A stretch of DNA of 64,000 nucleotides from Artemia franciscana (taxonomy: Eukaryota; Arthropoda; Branchiopoda; Anostraca; Artemiidae): positions 54,754,068-54,818,067 of the forward strand of contig NC_088866.1 in NCBI RefSeq assembly GCF_032884065.1. The letters are read 5' to 3'. Both the position numbers and the translations under genes were made by a program. The notes under the pieces are model-generated. The model was not told the origin of the DNA, did no database searches, and saw only the letters and a list, made by a program, of their open reading frames with translations. Shown piece by piece: positions 47,387 through 57,910 of the stretch (position 1 is the stretch's first letter; the number at the start of each line of letters is the position of its first letter).

Positions 47387-47406
47387 CACTTGGTTAATAC
47401 CAAGTG
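47387..47406. repeat. Terminal hairpin of family B
   Basis: CACTTGGT, loop TAAT, ACCAAGTG: 8-bp perfect arms with a 4-nt loop, preceded by CGATCGTTATATGC and followed by CCATAAAAAG. Size and position resemble the 8-bp/4-nt small hairpin at the family A end (CAGTTCGT, GGTA, ACGAACTG). Confidence 0.85.
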
Positions 47407-47702
47407 CCATAAAAAGATGGGTTCTTAGTTCCCAGTTATTGAAGTTCTCTTAGGAGGAGGTCTTCGGGTAGGCTATATTCCTTTCTAAATGAGAATGCCT
47501 ACTGTCATTTATACAAGAATCAATAGTGAATCATTGTGTCGATAATTTCCCTTTTTGACTTATAGCTCATATTCGAATGAAAATTGCCGGGGCAATTTTG
47601 TTTTGGCACAAACGCCTCATGCAAATTTTATTACCAATATCATAGTCGCTTCATTGCCGGTAATAATGTCGACTAGTCGTTCCGACATGCTGCGAACCGC
47701 AG

Positions 47703-47847
47703 AAAAAAGGAATTCAAAAAACACCTGAAAAGCGCATAAAAGCACTTGGAAAATCAAACGTATGGTGCGGAGAAATTGCAGCTACGTTTTGCAAAATGAA
47801 TTTTAATCCGTTAGTTACTGATGAACTTCTACTATTGTTGTACGGAG
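47703..47847 (+). CDS. Weak exon candidate, protein unidentified
   Basis: CCGCAG at 47697-47702 could be an acceptor and GGAG followed by GTAAAAG (47848) a donor. The open frame between reads KKGIQKTPEKRIKALGKSN, then VWCGEIAATFCKMNF, then NPLVTDELLLLLYG, which looks protein-like. The frame remains open until 47876. Splice sites are mediocre and the sequence is not recognised, so it could also be a retroelement scrap ending in the poly-A tract at 47969. Confidence 0.22.
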
Positions 47848-47966
47848 GTAAAAGAATAGTAATTCACAGATTTTAACTTATTATCAATTCAACAGTAAGA
47901 TAATCATTTGAATCCCGGGCAAGTTTCTTGCAAGGGGCGGAGAGTTTCAACGCACGAGGATCTATG

Positions 47967-47968
<2 letters not shown>

Positions 47969-48000
<32 letters not shown>
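47969..48000. repeat. Poly-A tract (32 nt)
   Basis: An uninterrupted run of A, possibly the tail of a retroposed sequence on the plus strand. No target-site duplication was evident by eye. Confidence 0.95.
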
Positions 48001-48001
<1 letters not shown>

Positions 48002-48628
48002 GGTAAAGAATCTTCCAGAATTCATAAAATTGTAATGGTTTTCTCTAAAACACAACATATTGGAATTAAGGGTAATGTATGATCTATGTGCAGCCTCAAA
48101 ATGTAGAAAATAGACTCAAATGTAGAAAATAAACAAGTTTTTTAATGCGAGTTAAAGCCAATAATGATTTTTTATGCTTCTAAAAATTACCCATATACGT
48201 CTCTAAGCAGTCTCTGAATACCTTTTGAAAAGTTGGGCAATGCATTCTGGGAAAGAGCTACTAGATGACAGAGCTAGTTAAAGTTGGGAAGTTAGATTAC
48301 CTAGCTTTTAGAAAGGGGTTCTTTGTTCCTTTAAAACAGAAGATGCAAGAGACAAGATAAGCCATTTTTGTTTTTAAATGAGATAATAAAGTACAAGATG
48401 TCGTTCCAAATGGACTCGATGGCTTCTTGGTTTGGATGACGAAAATATTGGTTAAATACTAATCTGAATAAAATTTTAATTATTAGGTAATTTTAGAATA
48501 CGGTCATCTTGCTTTGAAACTTAAAAAAAATTGCTTAATTTTAATAGATCAGGGCGTTTTAAATACACCAGGGCGTATTTTATGAGGTGGTTAGCAAGTT
48601 AAGCTTCATTCCCTGGATTAGCTCTGAG

Positions 48629-49780
48629 TTACATCAAAAGAATTGTATTTTAGTGCTTATTGTAACTATATAAGCTCGTAACACTTCCTAAATTTATATA
48701 ATCATAAGAAAATCACACCATCAGATTCAGTGTATTAGAGAATCCTATTGTAAAAGTTTCAAGCTCCTATCAACAAAAATGTCAAATTTTGTATTTTTTG
48801 CCAGAAGACAGATCACGGATTCGTGTTTATTTGCTTTTTTGTTTGTTTTTTTTTCCCAGAGGTGATCGTATCGACTGAGTGGTTTTAGAATGTCGTGAGA
48901 GGGCTCATTCTAATGAGAATTAAAGTTCTAGTGCCCTTTTTAAGTGACAAAAAATTGGAGGGCAACTAGGCCCCCTCCCACGCTCGTTTTTCCTAAAAAA
49001 CACTGGATCAAAATTTCGAGATAGCCATTCTGTTCAGCGTAGTTGAAAACATAGTAACTATGTCTTTGGGGACGACTTAATCCCCCACAGTCCCCGGAGG
49101 AGGGGTTGTAAGTTACAAACTTTGACTATTGTTTACATACAGCAATGGTTATTATGAACTGTGCAGACGTTTTCGGGGAGACTATTTCGCGTTGAGGTGG
49201 GACTGGGTCTGGGGAAGTGGATTATGCGGAAGAATCTTTCCATGGAGGAATTTATTATAAAGGAAGAGAATTTCCATGAAGGGGACACAGGATTTTCTAG
49301 CATTATTAAAAAAAAAACAATAAGAAAATAAACAGTTTTTTTTCAGCTGGTAGTAATGAGCAGCACTAAAACTTAAAATGAACATTAAATATTTCGTATA
49401 GAAGGGTTTCGTCTCCTCCACAGTACCTTGCTCTTTAAACTAAAATATTTTTAGTAATTTCAACTATTTATTCTACGGCCTTTGTGATTCAGGGGTCATT
49501 CTTAAGGATTTGGGACAAAATTCAAGCTTTAGTATTAAGAGCGAGGTATTGACGAGGGGGCGTAACTCCTCATATACGTAATAAACATCCAAAAATATAG
49601 ATATTTGTTACGTAAGTTAATTCGTAAGGTGCGTATGTTTATTACTAACAAAAACGTTCGTAGAAAAAAAATCTAGTTACATTTTTAAGTAATCAAAATT
49701 TGAGGGCAACTAGGCCTCCTCCCCCACTCCTTTTCTTATCAAAACCGTCCGATCAAAACTATGAGAAAGTTATTAAGCGG
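48629..49780 (+). mobile_element. Family A copy 12, old, both ends missing
   Basis: It starts at ACATCAAAAGAATTGTATTT, lacking the small hairpin and the first ~80 bp. It follows the family body through GGAGGGCAACTAGGCCCCCTCCC near 48957 and CTTTGGGGACGACTTAATCCCCC near 49063. It passes the GGTATTGACGAGGGGGCG block near 49544 and ends at GAGAAAGTTATTAAGC just before the long hairpin would begin. More diverged than the complete copies. Confidence 0.85.
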
Positions 49781-49787
49781 TGTGAAC

Positions 49788-50425
49788 CACTGGTAATTGC
49801 AAAAATATTTGTATATATTTTGACAAGGGATTACAACAATCCCAAGACCTTAAAAAAACTGAAAGTTTGAGACTTAGTAGAAATCGCTGTTAAAAATTGG
49901 ACTTGCTTGAATAATAAAATATCTATGAATAGTTTAGTATGAAAAGACATTAATTGCGAAAAGAGGGAAAAACGATAATTTCAAAAATATTTGTAGGCAT
50001 TTTAACAAGGGATTACCACGATTCAGAAATCTTAAACAAGAAAACCAAAAGTTTGATAAATTATATTATTCTCCCCTCAACACCACTCGAGTTAATGTAT
50101 TGTTCTTAAAAAACGAGGAATTGAAGATTTTCATGCATGGAGAAAATAACAATAAATAGCTTAAAGAGCCAAAAACTGGTAATTGCAAAAATACTTTCGT
50201 ATGTTTTAAGTATACATTTTGACAAGGGATTACGACAAATCAAAAACCTTAAAAACAAAATCAAAAGTTTGAAGCTTAGTAGAAATTGTGCTTGAATAAA
50301 CAAAACCAGACTTGCTTGATTGCAATTCAAAAACCTCAAAAAAGAAAACCAAAAAGTTTGAAGCCTAGTAGAAATCGTTGTTAGAAATCTGACTTGCCTG
50401 AATAGTCAAATAACTGTGGTTAGAA
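49788..50425 (+). repeat. Tandem array, unit about 185-200 bp, three to four units
   Basis: GGTAATTGCAAAAATA or its variant recurs near 49790, 49974 and 50176. Each is followed by TTT(T/A)ACAAGGGATTAC(A/C/G)AC, a CCTTAAA block, AAAGTTTGA(A/G)(G/A)C(C/T)TAGTAGAAAT and GACTTGC(T/C)TGAATA. The last unit is partial. Confidence 0.8.
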
Positions 50426-50431
50426 GAAGAG

Positions 50432-50512
50432 CGACGATGAGAATCCGTGTATAGAAGGCTGCCGCGTACCGAGTGCCGATTTCAGATGGCGAAGCCGCCG
50501 GGCTCCCGGTAC
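50432..50512. repeat. Short GC-rich imperfect inverted repeat
   Basis: A GC-rich patch in strongly AT-rich surroundings. GTACCGAGTGCCG faces CGGGCTCCCGGTAC with a few mismatches, and GGCGAAGCCGCC forms an inner hairpin. GGGCTCCCGG also occurs near 10752. Possibly the end of the dispersed element at 50.5 kb. Confidence 0.5.
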
Positions 50513-50514
50513 TT

Positions 50515-51250
50515 ATTTTTTATAATTGAAAAATTAATGCATATTTATTTATGTATACATTTTTTCTCGAAACGGCTCCATATTTTTTCTGGAAAATTGG
50601 TATCTTGGGATATTCTCGCATAAAAAGAAACGATCTAGATAGGTCAGAAGTCTTGGAAAATCCGTTAAGAGGCTTAAATTCGGTTTTTGTAAATGATTCA
50701 TGTATTATGTTAGCGCATGATATAAGCATTTCCAATGACATCATCTAAGCATTTTATTATATGATGTTATGCATAGTATAAGTAAGTTTGTTGAGTTTCG
50801 AATGCATAAATTATCTATATAATATAATGTCTGTTGGAAGGCCCAACAAACAAAACTTAGCAGTTGCAGTTACTTAACTAATACCTGAACTCTCAAATGT
50901 AATAAGATGTGAAAATTGACAACCTGGACCATCAATTGCGACAATACCAATACGGGCAGCTAAATCAAAGACCATTGTTATTAGGTTTTGGGTTTTACAT
51001 GGATAAGATCATCAATACCTACCATTCCTTTGTTAAAAAACAAAGGATCGGCCATATGTATTTCATAATGACGAAAGACAAGCCTAGGTGAAACGAACCA
51101 AGCAAATTGAAAACGAGAGTGATGGCTTTTAGGTTTTGGGTTTTGACATGGATAAAGTCATCAGTGCCTACCTTACCTTTGAGATTCAAAAACTTGAACC
51201 AGGTAAATCGTTGGATGATAAAGAAGTTTTTGTCCCACCCCCTGAACAAT
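50515..51250 (+). repeat. Dispersed repeat, uninterrupted relative of 8.1-8.4 and 10.1-10.4 kb
   Basis: 50515-50740 matches 8140-8440 and 50880-50950 matches 10270-10310. Inside it, TTTAGGTTTTGGGTTTT(A/G)ACATGGATAA occurs twice (about 50977 and 51131), followed each time by TCATCA(A/G)T(A/G)CCTACC, an internal duplication of ~152 bp. The fragmentary frames (IDNLDHQLRQYQ; MDKIINTYHSF; MDKVISAYLTFEIQKLEPGK) may be remains of a transposon protein, unidentified. Confidence 0.45.
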
Positions 51251-51374
51251 TAAAAGATACTAAAGTTTGGTGATACGTCTTTTATAATGACAATAGACAA
51301 GCTGACGCAAAAATTAAAGATTCAATAAAAAAAAACGTAAGTTTACGAAGTCATTACTTTAAATTTTGAGGTCC

Positions 51375-51377
<3 letters not shown>

Positions 51378-51456
<79 letters not shown>
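51378..51456. repeat. (TA)n microsatellite
   Basis: About 79 bp of uninterrupted TA repeat. A shorter TA run lies at 51599-51621. Confidence 0.98.
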
Positions 51457-51460
<4 letters not shown>

Positions 51461-52238
51461 ATTTACATAAAAAAAACAAACCTTTGTTTGGCCTTTGGCT
51501 TCCCGTAAACTTGCCTATTTACCTTTAGATATAGCTATATTTAGAGCTGTATATAGATGTACAGCTGTACAATGTATACATACATTGCATATATGCAATA
51601 TATATATATATATATATATATGGAGTCCCACTCTCCCACTTAGCTTGGAACATGCAAGCCATAGGACCCACCACCACCTGTAACACCTTTTGGGAAGCCA
51701 TGGATTCTAACATAAAAAATAACAGTGTGTTTTCTTCAAACTTGAATATTTAATGGTAGGAATAAAAGAGAAAGAATAATCGTTAAATTTGATTGTGAGA
51801 CAAACACAGACATAAAGTCAAATACGTGTCTAATAACTTGGATGGTAAAACTTTTTGAGGACTTAAACCTCTCTTGTGTTGTTGTTCTTATGTTTTTCAT
51901 CGATGCCTTGTGTCATTTGTTATTATTTTATTTGCATGTTAACCAATTAGTATGTCGTCTCAGTTTAGAGTAATATGTTTAATGTGACATACTTATATAG
52001 TTTTTGTACAATGTAGTTAGCCCAAATCCCATGTATTTAGCGTTAGCCTCCAAGAGAAGAATGCACCCCGTTTCATTGATTTTGTAATGGATTTTGAAGC
52101 AATATATTTTTTTTACCTTCTTATTTTCACAAATTTCTTTTTCAAAATATTTCTATAATAGTATACTCTCACTATTTTACATAGCTCAGACAATTGCACA
52201 AACAGTGTGTCAGTTTAAGCTTTTGTAAAGAATTCAAA

Positions 52239-52300
52239 ATGAATAAAATATGGAATTGGGTTAATAGTCTACTACTGATATTGTTTGTCACAGCTATATG
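52239..52300 (+). CDS. Possible first coding exon with signal peptide
   Basis: The start codon in TCAAAATGA context begins MNKIWNWVNSLLLILFVTAI, a plausible signal peptide (short polar start, hydrophobic core, small residues). A donor-like G followed by GTATCT lies at 52300-52301, and a TCAGTT initiator-like word is at about 52210. It is 4.2 kb upstream of the first recognised channel exon on the same strand. Direct splicing to the 56484 exon would create a TGA at the junction, so at least one more exon or a different donor is required if it belongs to that gene. The frame also stays open to 52487 without splicing. Treat as a suggestion only. Confidence 0.25.
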
Positions 52301-52499
52301 GTATCTCAGATCGAGAACACCGATCCCCCATTTACTCTTGTTAAAAAATTCTGCTTTCTCAAATCTGTGTTTAAATTACCAGACCGTCCTAATCTGGTAT
52401 CACCGGCGTATCCAGGGGAGAGGGCACCCTCTTTCCCAGTTTTTTTCTTTTTTCATTCTTTTTTATAGAATAAATTTGTCAATTTGATCATTTATTATC

Positions 52500-53925
52500 A
52501 CTTTATCACTTTGCCACCCCCCCCCCATGATTTCGCTCATTGGTGCCCTTGTCACATTGAGTCCTTCCCAAGATTTTACTCTAAATCTGCGGGCTTTATT
52601 TATATAGGGAATATTTCCAAGCCTCCTATGCCATCCTTTCTAGATATATTGAGATGAGATCTCGGTCATTTCGTTCTTAAAATATCCTGGAAACACCCTC
52701 ATATGCAATCTTTATTTCTAAAATAGTCCTATTTTTTTAATAAGGCCAGCCATATATGCTTCAGTTTTTAGACGGCACAATTCTGCATGGTGCTTAGCTG
52801 GTCTTCAAATAGCCTAAAACAACAAGTTTTTTTTTCCCAAATGTTTCGCTCTCATATATTAAGTGAAAATATCTATTGTTAGGATGTTTTTTTTTCTGCT
52901 TTTTAATTACTCTTCTGTTACTCAAAAATATCTTTGGCTTTTGCTTTTATACTTTTTACATCTTTCATTTAAACCCTATGAAAAATTGTAAGCTGTCGGC
53001 CACAATGGTCAAGTAAAGGAGCTTTTCTGCTGCTTCAAATATTTTAGTCTCCAATTCTGCAGCACCTTTGACAACATAAAGATAACGAGACAGAACAAAA
53101 TACAACTAAATGGACATTCCAAAAAAAATCGATACGACAAGAGGTTGACAGTTACTTTGTCATGCTTATTTGGAATTATCTTTAAAGAAACAAGCTTGAA
53201 GGTTATTAGTCTTTCTGCTGAAAAAAAAACCTGTCACTAATAATGAATAAACAAACTACTAAATGGTATTTCTAAGCCTATTTGACATTATTTACTGGGT
53301 GCCGTTTGAGACTTAGAACGTTTAGACTAACGTCTTAGACACAAGTGGGTATTTTATTTTCTATCATTTTGCATGAGCTAAATGTATGAATTATACATCC
53401 AACATCGTTTATGAAACAAACGTTTTTTTTTTTCGCCAGAACTTTCAGCATTAGCAAGGCTGTCGGATGAAACCTCCATACCCATTAGGCTACTTACATA
53501 CCCATTAGGCCCACTGAAGTCCAAACTCTCCCCAATCTAATAAAAGCCCAAGGACTTGTCAAATTTCTCCTATAGTGGCACCATTAGCGTCTTATAAAAA
53601 CATTTTAGAGCCTCTCACACTCACAAATCTTTACTTTAAACTTTTTAGACCAAAACTCTTTACCTCATACTCATTTACACTTCAGAATTGCTTCAACCCC
53701 TTTGCTGCTTCTCAATCAGTTGACCAAAAGTAAATGCTGAGCTGTAGAAAAGAAATGAAAAGACTCGTTTGACAAACGCGCAGTTTATTAATTTTGTGTG
53801 TGGTGACAAAATTGTTTTAACAGAATATCGATTATACTTTTGAACGTCTTCTCTTTAGCGTGTAGCTGGTTTAAATTTGACTCTAGGTGGATGTCTAGAC
53901 TTCACGGGACACGGGTTCTAAAGAT
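52500..53925. other. No recognisable gene
   Basis: AT-rich intergenic or intronic DNA; nothing beyond short homopolymer runs. One short direct repeat, CATACCCATTAGGC(T/C), is near 53480 and 53500. Confidence 0.4.
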
Positions 53926-53929
53926 GGAA

Positions 53930-54005
53930 CGGGTTAAAACGGTTTAGAGTTTAACGGTCTTTAACGGGTTTTAACGGTCTACAGGTTTAGAACGGGTTCT
54001 AAATA
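53930..54005. repeat. Degenerate (TTTAACGGG)n-like tandem
   Basis: AACGGGTT, AACGGTTTAG, TTTAACGGTC and TTTAACGGGTTTTAACGG recur over ~75 bp. Related AACGGTT words reappear at 54922-54975 in the array to the right. Too degenerate to be called telomeric. Confidence 0.6.
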
Positions 54006-54654
54006 ACGCTTGATTTAGTAATGAGGCTATGTTTTTAAGCCGAAAGCTCAAACAAAACTCATAAAAATCGTAATTTTTCACACTAAGTATACTAATTGTG
54101 TTAAAAGTCAGCTAATAAGCCTTGGGGCTGTAAGCTGTCTGAAAAATTGTCAAGTCAGTAGGAAAGACTGGAAGTGACCTTCAAAAAAATCGTTGGGCTT
54201 CTTATGACTCTTTGTTCCATTTTTCACTTTACTAGTTCTTTACCTTCATACTTTTTACCGATAAATTTTATCCTTAAAATAGATAACTTCTTAATAATTC
54301 TTGCCGTATCTTAGACTCGTTTCATTTTCATTTGCAGCATATTGATTTTCATATTGCTGCATCTTCCAACACCCTTCATTTCAATTTAATAATCTTTCAG
54401 TCCATCACTTGTATTTTCATCCATTTCTGGTCCCTTTTTTTTTCATTTCTCTTATAACTAGCGTATAAACTGCTTTAGCTTTCTTTGACTTGTCGTACGC
54501 TTGTCAGATGGAAACAGCTTTGAAAATATTTTCTTTTTTACAAATAAGTCCTATAAATTTTCTATGAATATTTACCAAAAGGTTATAAATAGTAGTTAGG
54601 ACTTCTAGTAAAATTTGGCCGTTATTTTGTGCATCTTTGCCAAGTTGTACTTTT

Positions 54655-55150
54655 TTCGAATACTTGTTTAAAGATTTTCTTTATTATTCCTCTGTGTAGA
54701 TTTTAATTTTTTTTTTCGAACGGTGATCAATGGTGCTGATCACCGTTCACTTGAATACTTGTTTAAAGGTTTTCTTATTATCGCTTTAAGGATGTTTTAA
54801 TTTGGTAATTTTTTTGTTTTTTTAGGTTCTTTTTCCTGGTATTTTGACGTTTATTTTACATTAAGACCTTAAATATTTTGTCTTTCAGGACAGGGGTTCG
54901 GGTCCTGGTCTAACTGGTTATTCCGTTCGAACGGTTGTTTAACGGTTCTTCAGTTGAATACTTGTTTAACGGTTTTCTTTATTATCTCTCTATGTAAATT
55001 TGAAATTGGTAATCTTTTTTGTTTTTTGGGGGTTCTTTTTCTCCATATTTTGACATTTATTTTACATTAAGATTTGAAATCCTTTGTTTCTCAGAACAGG
55101 GGTTAGGGTCCTTTTCTCGCTGGTTATTTTGATCGAACAGTGATCAGTGG
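54655..55150 (+). repeat. Three imperfect tandem units with a 12-bp perfect hairpin
   Basis: GAATACTTGTTTAA(A/C)G(A/G)TTTTCTT begins units near 54658, 54753 and 54956. Shared later parts include GGTTCTTTTTC(C/T), TTTATTTTACATTAAGA and GACAGGGGTTCGGGTCC. At 54718-54748 GAACGGTGATCA and TGATCACCGTTC form perfect 12-bp arms around a 7-nt loop. A mutated form (GAACAGTGATCAGTGGC) ends the last unit near 55135. Confidence 0.8.
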
Positions 55151-55154
55151 CGCA

Positions 55155-55345
55155 ACTCTGTAAGGTCAACCAGAATCGATCTAGATCACAAAGGGTACCT
55201 GAAGAAATATGAGGAAGATAAACAGGAAGGATGTGCAAAACACAGGATGGATGGCTCCCAACCCCTCCGTTGTACTTCCTGGCTTAAGGGCCACGAAACA
55301 ACAATCAGCATCAGTGGTAAGGACTACAAAGTCCAATAATGTATT
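55155..55345. repeat. Probable dispersed repeat fragment
   Basis: Composition differs from the surroundings (GGATGGATGGCTCCCAACCCC, CTTCCTGGCTTAAGGGCC, ATCAGCATCAGTGGTAAGG). It looks like a fragment of a LINE leader or SINE, but no second copy is present in this window to prove it. Confidence 0.3.
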
Positions 55346-56470
55346 CTTTGCCTTTTTATCTTCGGATGAAAGTTAAGCAAAACTAGTAATTTAAACCAAC
55401 AAAATCAGCATAAATTGAATAAGGTCTAAGGCTACATCTCACCCAATAGGGAAGGGGGATGGCACACATTTTTAAGGGTATCAACTGGTATTGTTGGAAA
55501 GAGCACTAAAAGGTGCAGCTAGTGGTATAGTCTTTTAGCTACGGAATTAAGAACGAAAACTAAATTTACCTTTATTTTTATGTTAAACTTTATCATTCAT
55601 TTAAAATGTTAGTAAGGCTTTTAAGTAAGATCTTTACCTTTTTTAGGCTTTAATCATAATTCGACTTACTGACTTTTCTTATTATTATGCATTGCCATTA
55701 AATTTGAGCTTTTTTTATTAAGTATAAAATTAAGGGTGCGGGTTATTATTTGAATATATTATAAGGATTTCACAAAAACACGAACACTTTCATATAGAAA
55801 TAAACGTGATATAATGTTACTAAAACGCAAACGATAATTGGACTTAATATTAAAATTTTATTTTAAAACATTATTAAAACTAAAAATCCCCACAGTATTG
55901 TCTGGCAAAGAGACATAACTATTTGCTACTGAAAAAGGAAAATGATTAAAGAAATTCTAGCAATTAGAAGAGTTATAAGTTATTATTAGACGAGTGGGAT
56001 AAAACAGGGATGAAGATTTTCCTGAGCTATTGACGGCGCATAGGCTGGTAAATTCACCTTTCAATTTGTTAGGTCTTTTTTTTACAGGTATAGGTAGCAA
56101 GCCTCTCAACCCGCCTTGTTTCAGTGGGGATCAATCCCTAGGCTAAAGAGTATGATTTAATTATAAGAATGGAAACTGGTGCTAAGTATCGGCAAAATAT
56201 CCATCAGCTTCATCTAGTTGTTGGCGACACTTGGTATTTCTTCAAGGTATTTCGTTTTTCTGTCAGGAACAGAGATCAGACACTTATTAATACACAAATT
56301 TTACTAGCTAAATAAATCAAACTAGTCATTCTTATTAATAGACTGATGAAGCTACAAACACTAGATAGTGTTGAGGTTTTTTGCCAAAATTAACAGTAAT
56401 TCCCACTGTCTTTGGACCAGAGCATCTATCCATTGTGCTACCATGAGGTTATTGCAAGAGTAATTATTGT
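55346..56470. other. No recognisable exon
   Basis: AT-rich DNA upstream of the first recognised channel exon, presumably intron or 5' flank. No further channel exon was found here by translation. Confidence 0.45.
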
Positions 56471-56483
56471 TTATTATTTGTAG

Positions 56484-56634
56484 ATTGTCTAGATGCTTGG
56501 AATTTGGTGATATTTTACCAAAAGATCAGGAGTATGATAAAATGAGGCCCCCAAAAAAGGATCTTGGAGAATCTACAGTCGTGTATTTCCATGTAACTGT
56601 GATGGGGCTGGATTCAATTAATGAAAATTCAATG
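56484..56634 (+). CDS. Cys-loop ligand-gated chloride channel subunit, exon encoding the start of the ligand-binding domain
   Basis: The acceptor TTATTATTTGTAG ends at 56483. The exon is open in one frame and the donor ATG followed by GTAAGG is at 56635. It enters with two bases of a codon carried over and leaves in phase 0. The peptide includes LSRCLEFGDILPK, DKMRPPKKDLGE and STVVYFHVTVMGLDSINENSM. It matches the N-terminal part of the extracellular domain of GlyR/GluCl/pHCl-like subunits: a helix, 'ILP..YD...RPP', then beta1 and the beta1-beta2 loop ('V.V...V..L.SI.E..M'). It lacks the signal peptide, which must lie upstream. Closest in character to the arthropod GlyR-like group that includes Drosophila CG12344; that assignment is from memory of the family, not a search. 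The product would be a plasma-membrane subunit of a pentameric anion channel; the ligand is not predictable. Confidence 0.88.
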
Positions 56635-56751
56635 GTAAGGGTTTTTTACTCGTATGCATTATTTCAACTGTTTAATTTCGTTTTAGAGAGTTAATTCATC
56701 AAAGTGAATCTATAGAATTTGAAAAACAAATGAAAGCCATTAAAATGGACC

Positions 56752-56752
<1 letters not shown>

Positions 56753-56802
<50 letters not shown>
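56753..56802. repeat. (TA)n microsatellite in channel intron
   Basis: About 50 bp of pure TA repeat starting ~120 bp after the splice donor. Confidence 0.97.
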
Positions 56803-56809
<7 letters not shown>

Positions 56810-56926
56810 TTTAACCCACATCATAACAAGTTATGGCACTTGTGGAGTAACAAAAAGAAAAAAAAAATGAAATACACTACAAGTAAAATACACTACAAAT
56901 AGAAAAAACATTACGCTGCAATGAGA

Positions 56927-57472
56927 TTAACCGAACAGACGGACCAAAGGATGATGAGGCGATAAACGATAGAAAGCTGATTCCAACAACCTTCCATGCA
57001 GGAGGGCCAACTTTGCACTTATATCAGGGACATCAAACTTACGAATTATCTTCCTATTGCTATACCAAGGGGGGAGATAAAGTAAAAATTTACAATATCT
57101 GAAATAAAAAATCTGAATCTGATTAACATCTTTTTTCTTTAGAAGGGGATAAAGACCAGAAAGATAAAGGACAGAATGATCACAAAATGTAGCATATAGT
57201 CTACCGAGTACCGAATAAAAAGCTTGACTGTGAACTACATTGTCAAAAGCTTTAGAAAGGTCCAAAGTACACACATAAAGTGGCGACCCCTCAGCCATGC
57301 TATTGTTAATGGCGGAAGAAAGAACACAGTGTGCATGTTGACAACCAATACCAGTTTGAAACCCGAATTGATTCGACCCGAAATTTATATTTTCATTTAA
57401 ATGAGGAATTAAAATGTATTCAAGGATTTTACTCAAGTTACACGTAGTGGTTATAGGGCGATAAGATGAACA
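56927..57472 (-). mobile_element. CR1/Jockey-like RT relic inside the channel intron
   Basis: Minus strand from 57472: CSSYRPITTTCNLSKILE (YRPI..... S.K..E), then NQFGFQTGIGCQHAHCVL (QFGF..G....HA) and VCTLDLSKAFDNVVHS, which keeps the catalytic motif-A Asp context. An internal deletion then removes the rest of the palm, including YADD. The frame resumes in the C-terminal part: FRYCKFLLYLPPWYSN, KFDVPDISAKLALL and FYRLSPHHPLVRLFG, then a stop. The frame is nevertheless continuous over ~180 codons, so the deletion is in phase or the element is fairly young. Upstream the same frame runs into the AT microsatellite (Ile-Tyr repeat) and the foldback arm, which are not part of it. Confidence 0.85.
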
Positions 57473-57479
57473 TTGATAT

Positions 57480-57482
<3 letters not shown>

Positions 57483-57562
<80 letters not shown>
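57483..57562. repeat. (AT)n microsatellite
   Basis: About 80 bp of pure AT repeat between the RT relic and the left arm of the foldback element. Confidence 0.97.
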
Positions 57563-57564
<2 letters not shown>

Positions 57565-57910
57565 TATATTCTCCGGTGAATGTTCGAAATTCCTTTTTCG
57601 CTGCTTGGATTCCATTAGCTTTACAAGTCTGCTTTTTCAACCTAATGCAAGCTATGATGGTAAAAGTTAAAATTAGGTTAGATTATGTTAGTTTAGGTTA
57701 GATTAGGTTGAATTTCGTTTTACACATCAGAACTGGGTTAAAAACCTAAGCTAACCTCACCAAACCTAATCTATTCTAATCTAGCCTACCATCATCAAAC
57801 CTTGCATTAAATTGAAAAAGTTGACTGGAAACGCTGACTAAATCCAATGAGAAAATAAGGTATTTCAGAAATTCAACAGTGAATGTCGACATTCATCAAT
57901 TAGCAGATAT
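57563..57910. repeat. Foldback (inverted-repeat) element with TTAGG-like arms
   Basis: The left arm (57563 to about 57715) and right arm (about 57735-57910) are imperfect reverse complements over roughly 150 bp. Read inward from each end both show (G/T)AATGT(T/C)C, GAAATTC or GAAATAC, CTTTTTC at the end of the (A/G)AAAAAG block and GATTCCATT/GATTTAGT. Further in come GCATTA then CAACCT or CAATTT, and CCATCAT. The innermost ~50 bp on each side are AGGTTAGATTA-rich on the left and CTAATCTA/AACCTAA-rich on the right, that is, degenerate TTAGG-type words in opposite orientation. There is no coding frame of its own. It resembles a MITE-sized foldback element. Confidence 0.7.

Larger units (their letters stand above)
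43547..47415 (+). repeat. Family B: tandemly built repeat with hairpins at both ends
   Basis: It starts after the poly-A with CAAGAGCTAAGAG and a hairpin (GAGCTCATA, TGG, TATGAGCTC near 43599-43619). About seven irregular units of 160-420 bp follow. Each carries AAGAGCTCTGAG (43691, 44110, 44361 variant, 44521, 46482 variant, 46815, 47108), CCTTCTAAATAT, TCATTAAGATCCGATCACC and TCGTAAGTTAAAAATA. Each also has a C-rich stretch and CACCAAGTTTCATCCCGATC. It ends with GGGACAGACCGACAGAATTT and a second hairpin at 47387-47406. A family A copy interrupts it at 44558-46217. The frames at 43809-44057 and 46966-47178 are Pro/Ser/Thr-rich by-products of the repeat. Confidence 0.8.
47407..48628. other. 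No secure gene; poly-A tract and one weak exon candidate
   Basis: It contains the weak exon candidate at 47703-47847, a 32-nt poly-A tract (47969-48000) and a short direct repeat of AATGTAGAAAATA near 48098-48130. Nothing else recognised. Confidence 0.4.

Noticed and set aside
51525-51713. Short frames around the TA-rich segment at 51.5-51.7 kb
   Set aside because: They are mostly Tyr/Ile from TA repeats and have no other support.
53930-54005. Telomeric repeat
   Set aside because: The AACGGTTT-like words are irregular and do not form TTAGG or any other regular telomere motif.
57563-57640. N-terminal ~50 residues of the 237-codon minus-strand frame as part of the RT
   Set aside because: They come from the foldback arm and the AT microsatellite; RT similarity begins only at about 57472.
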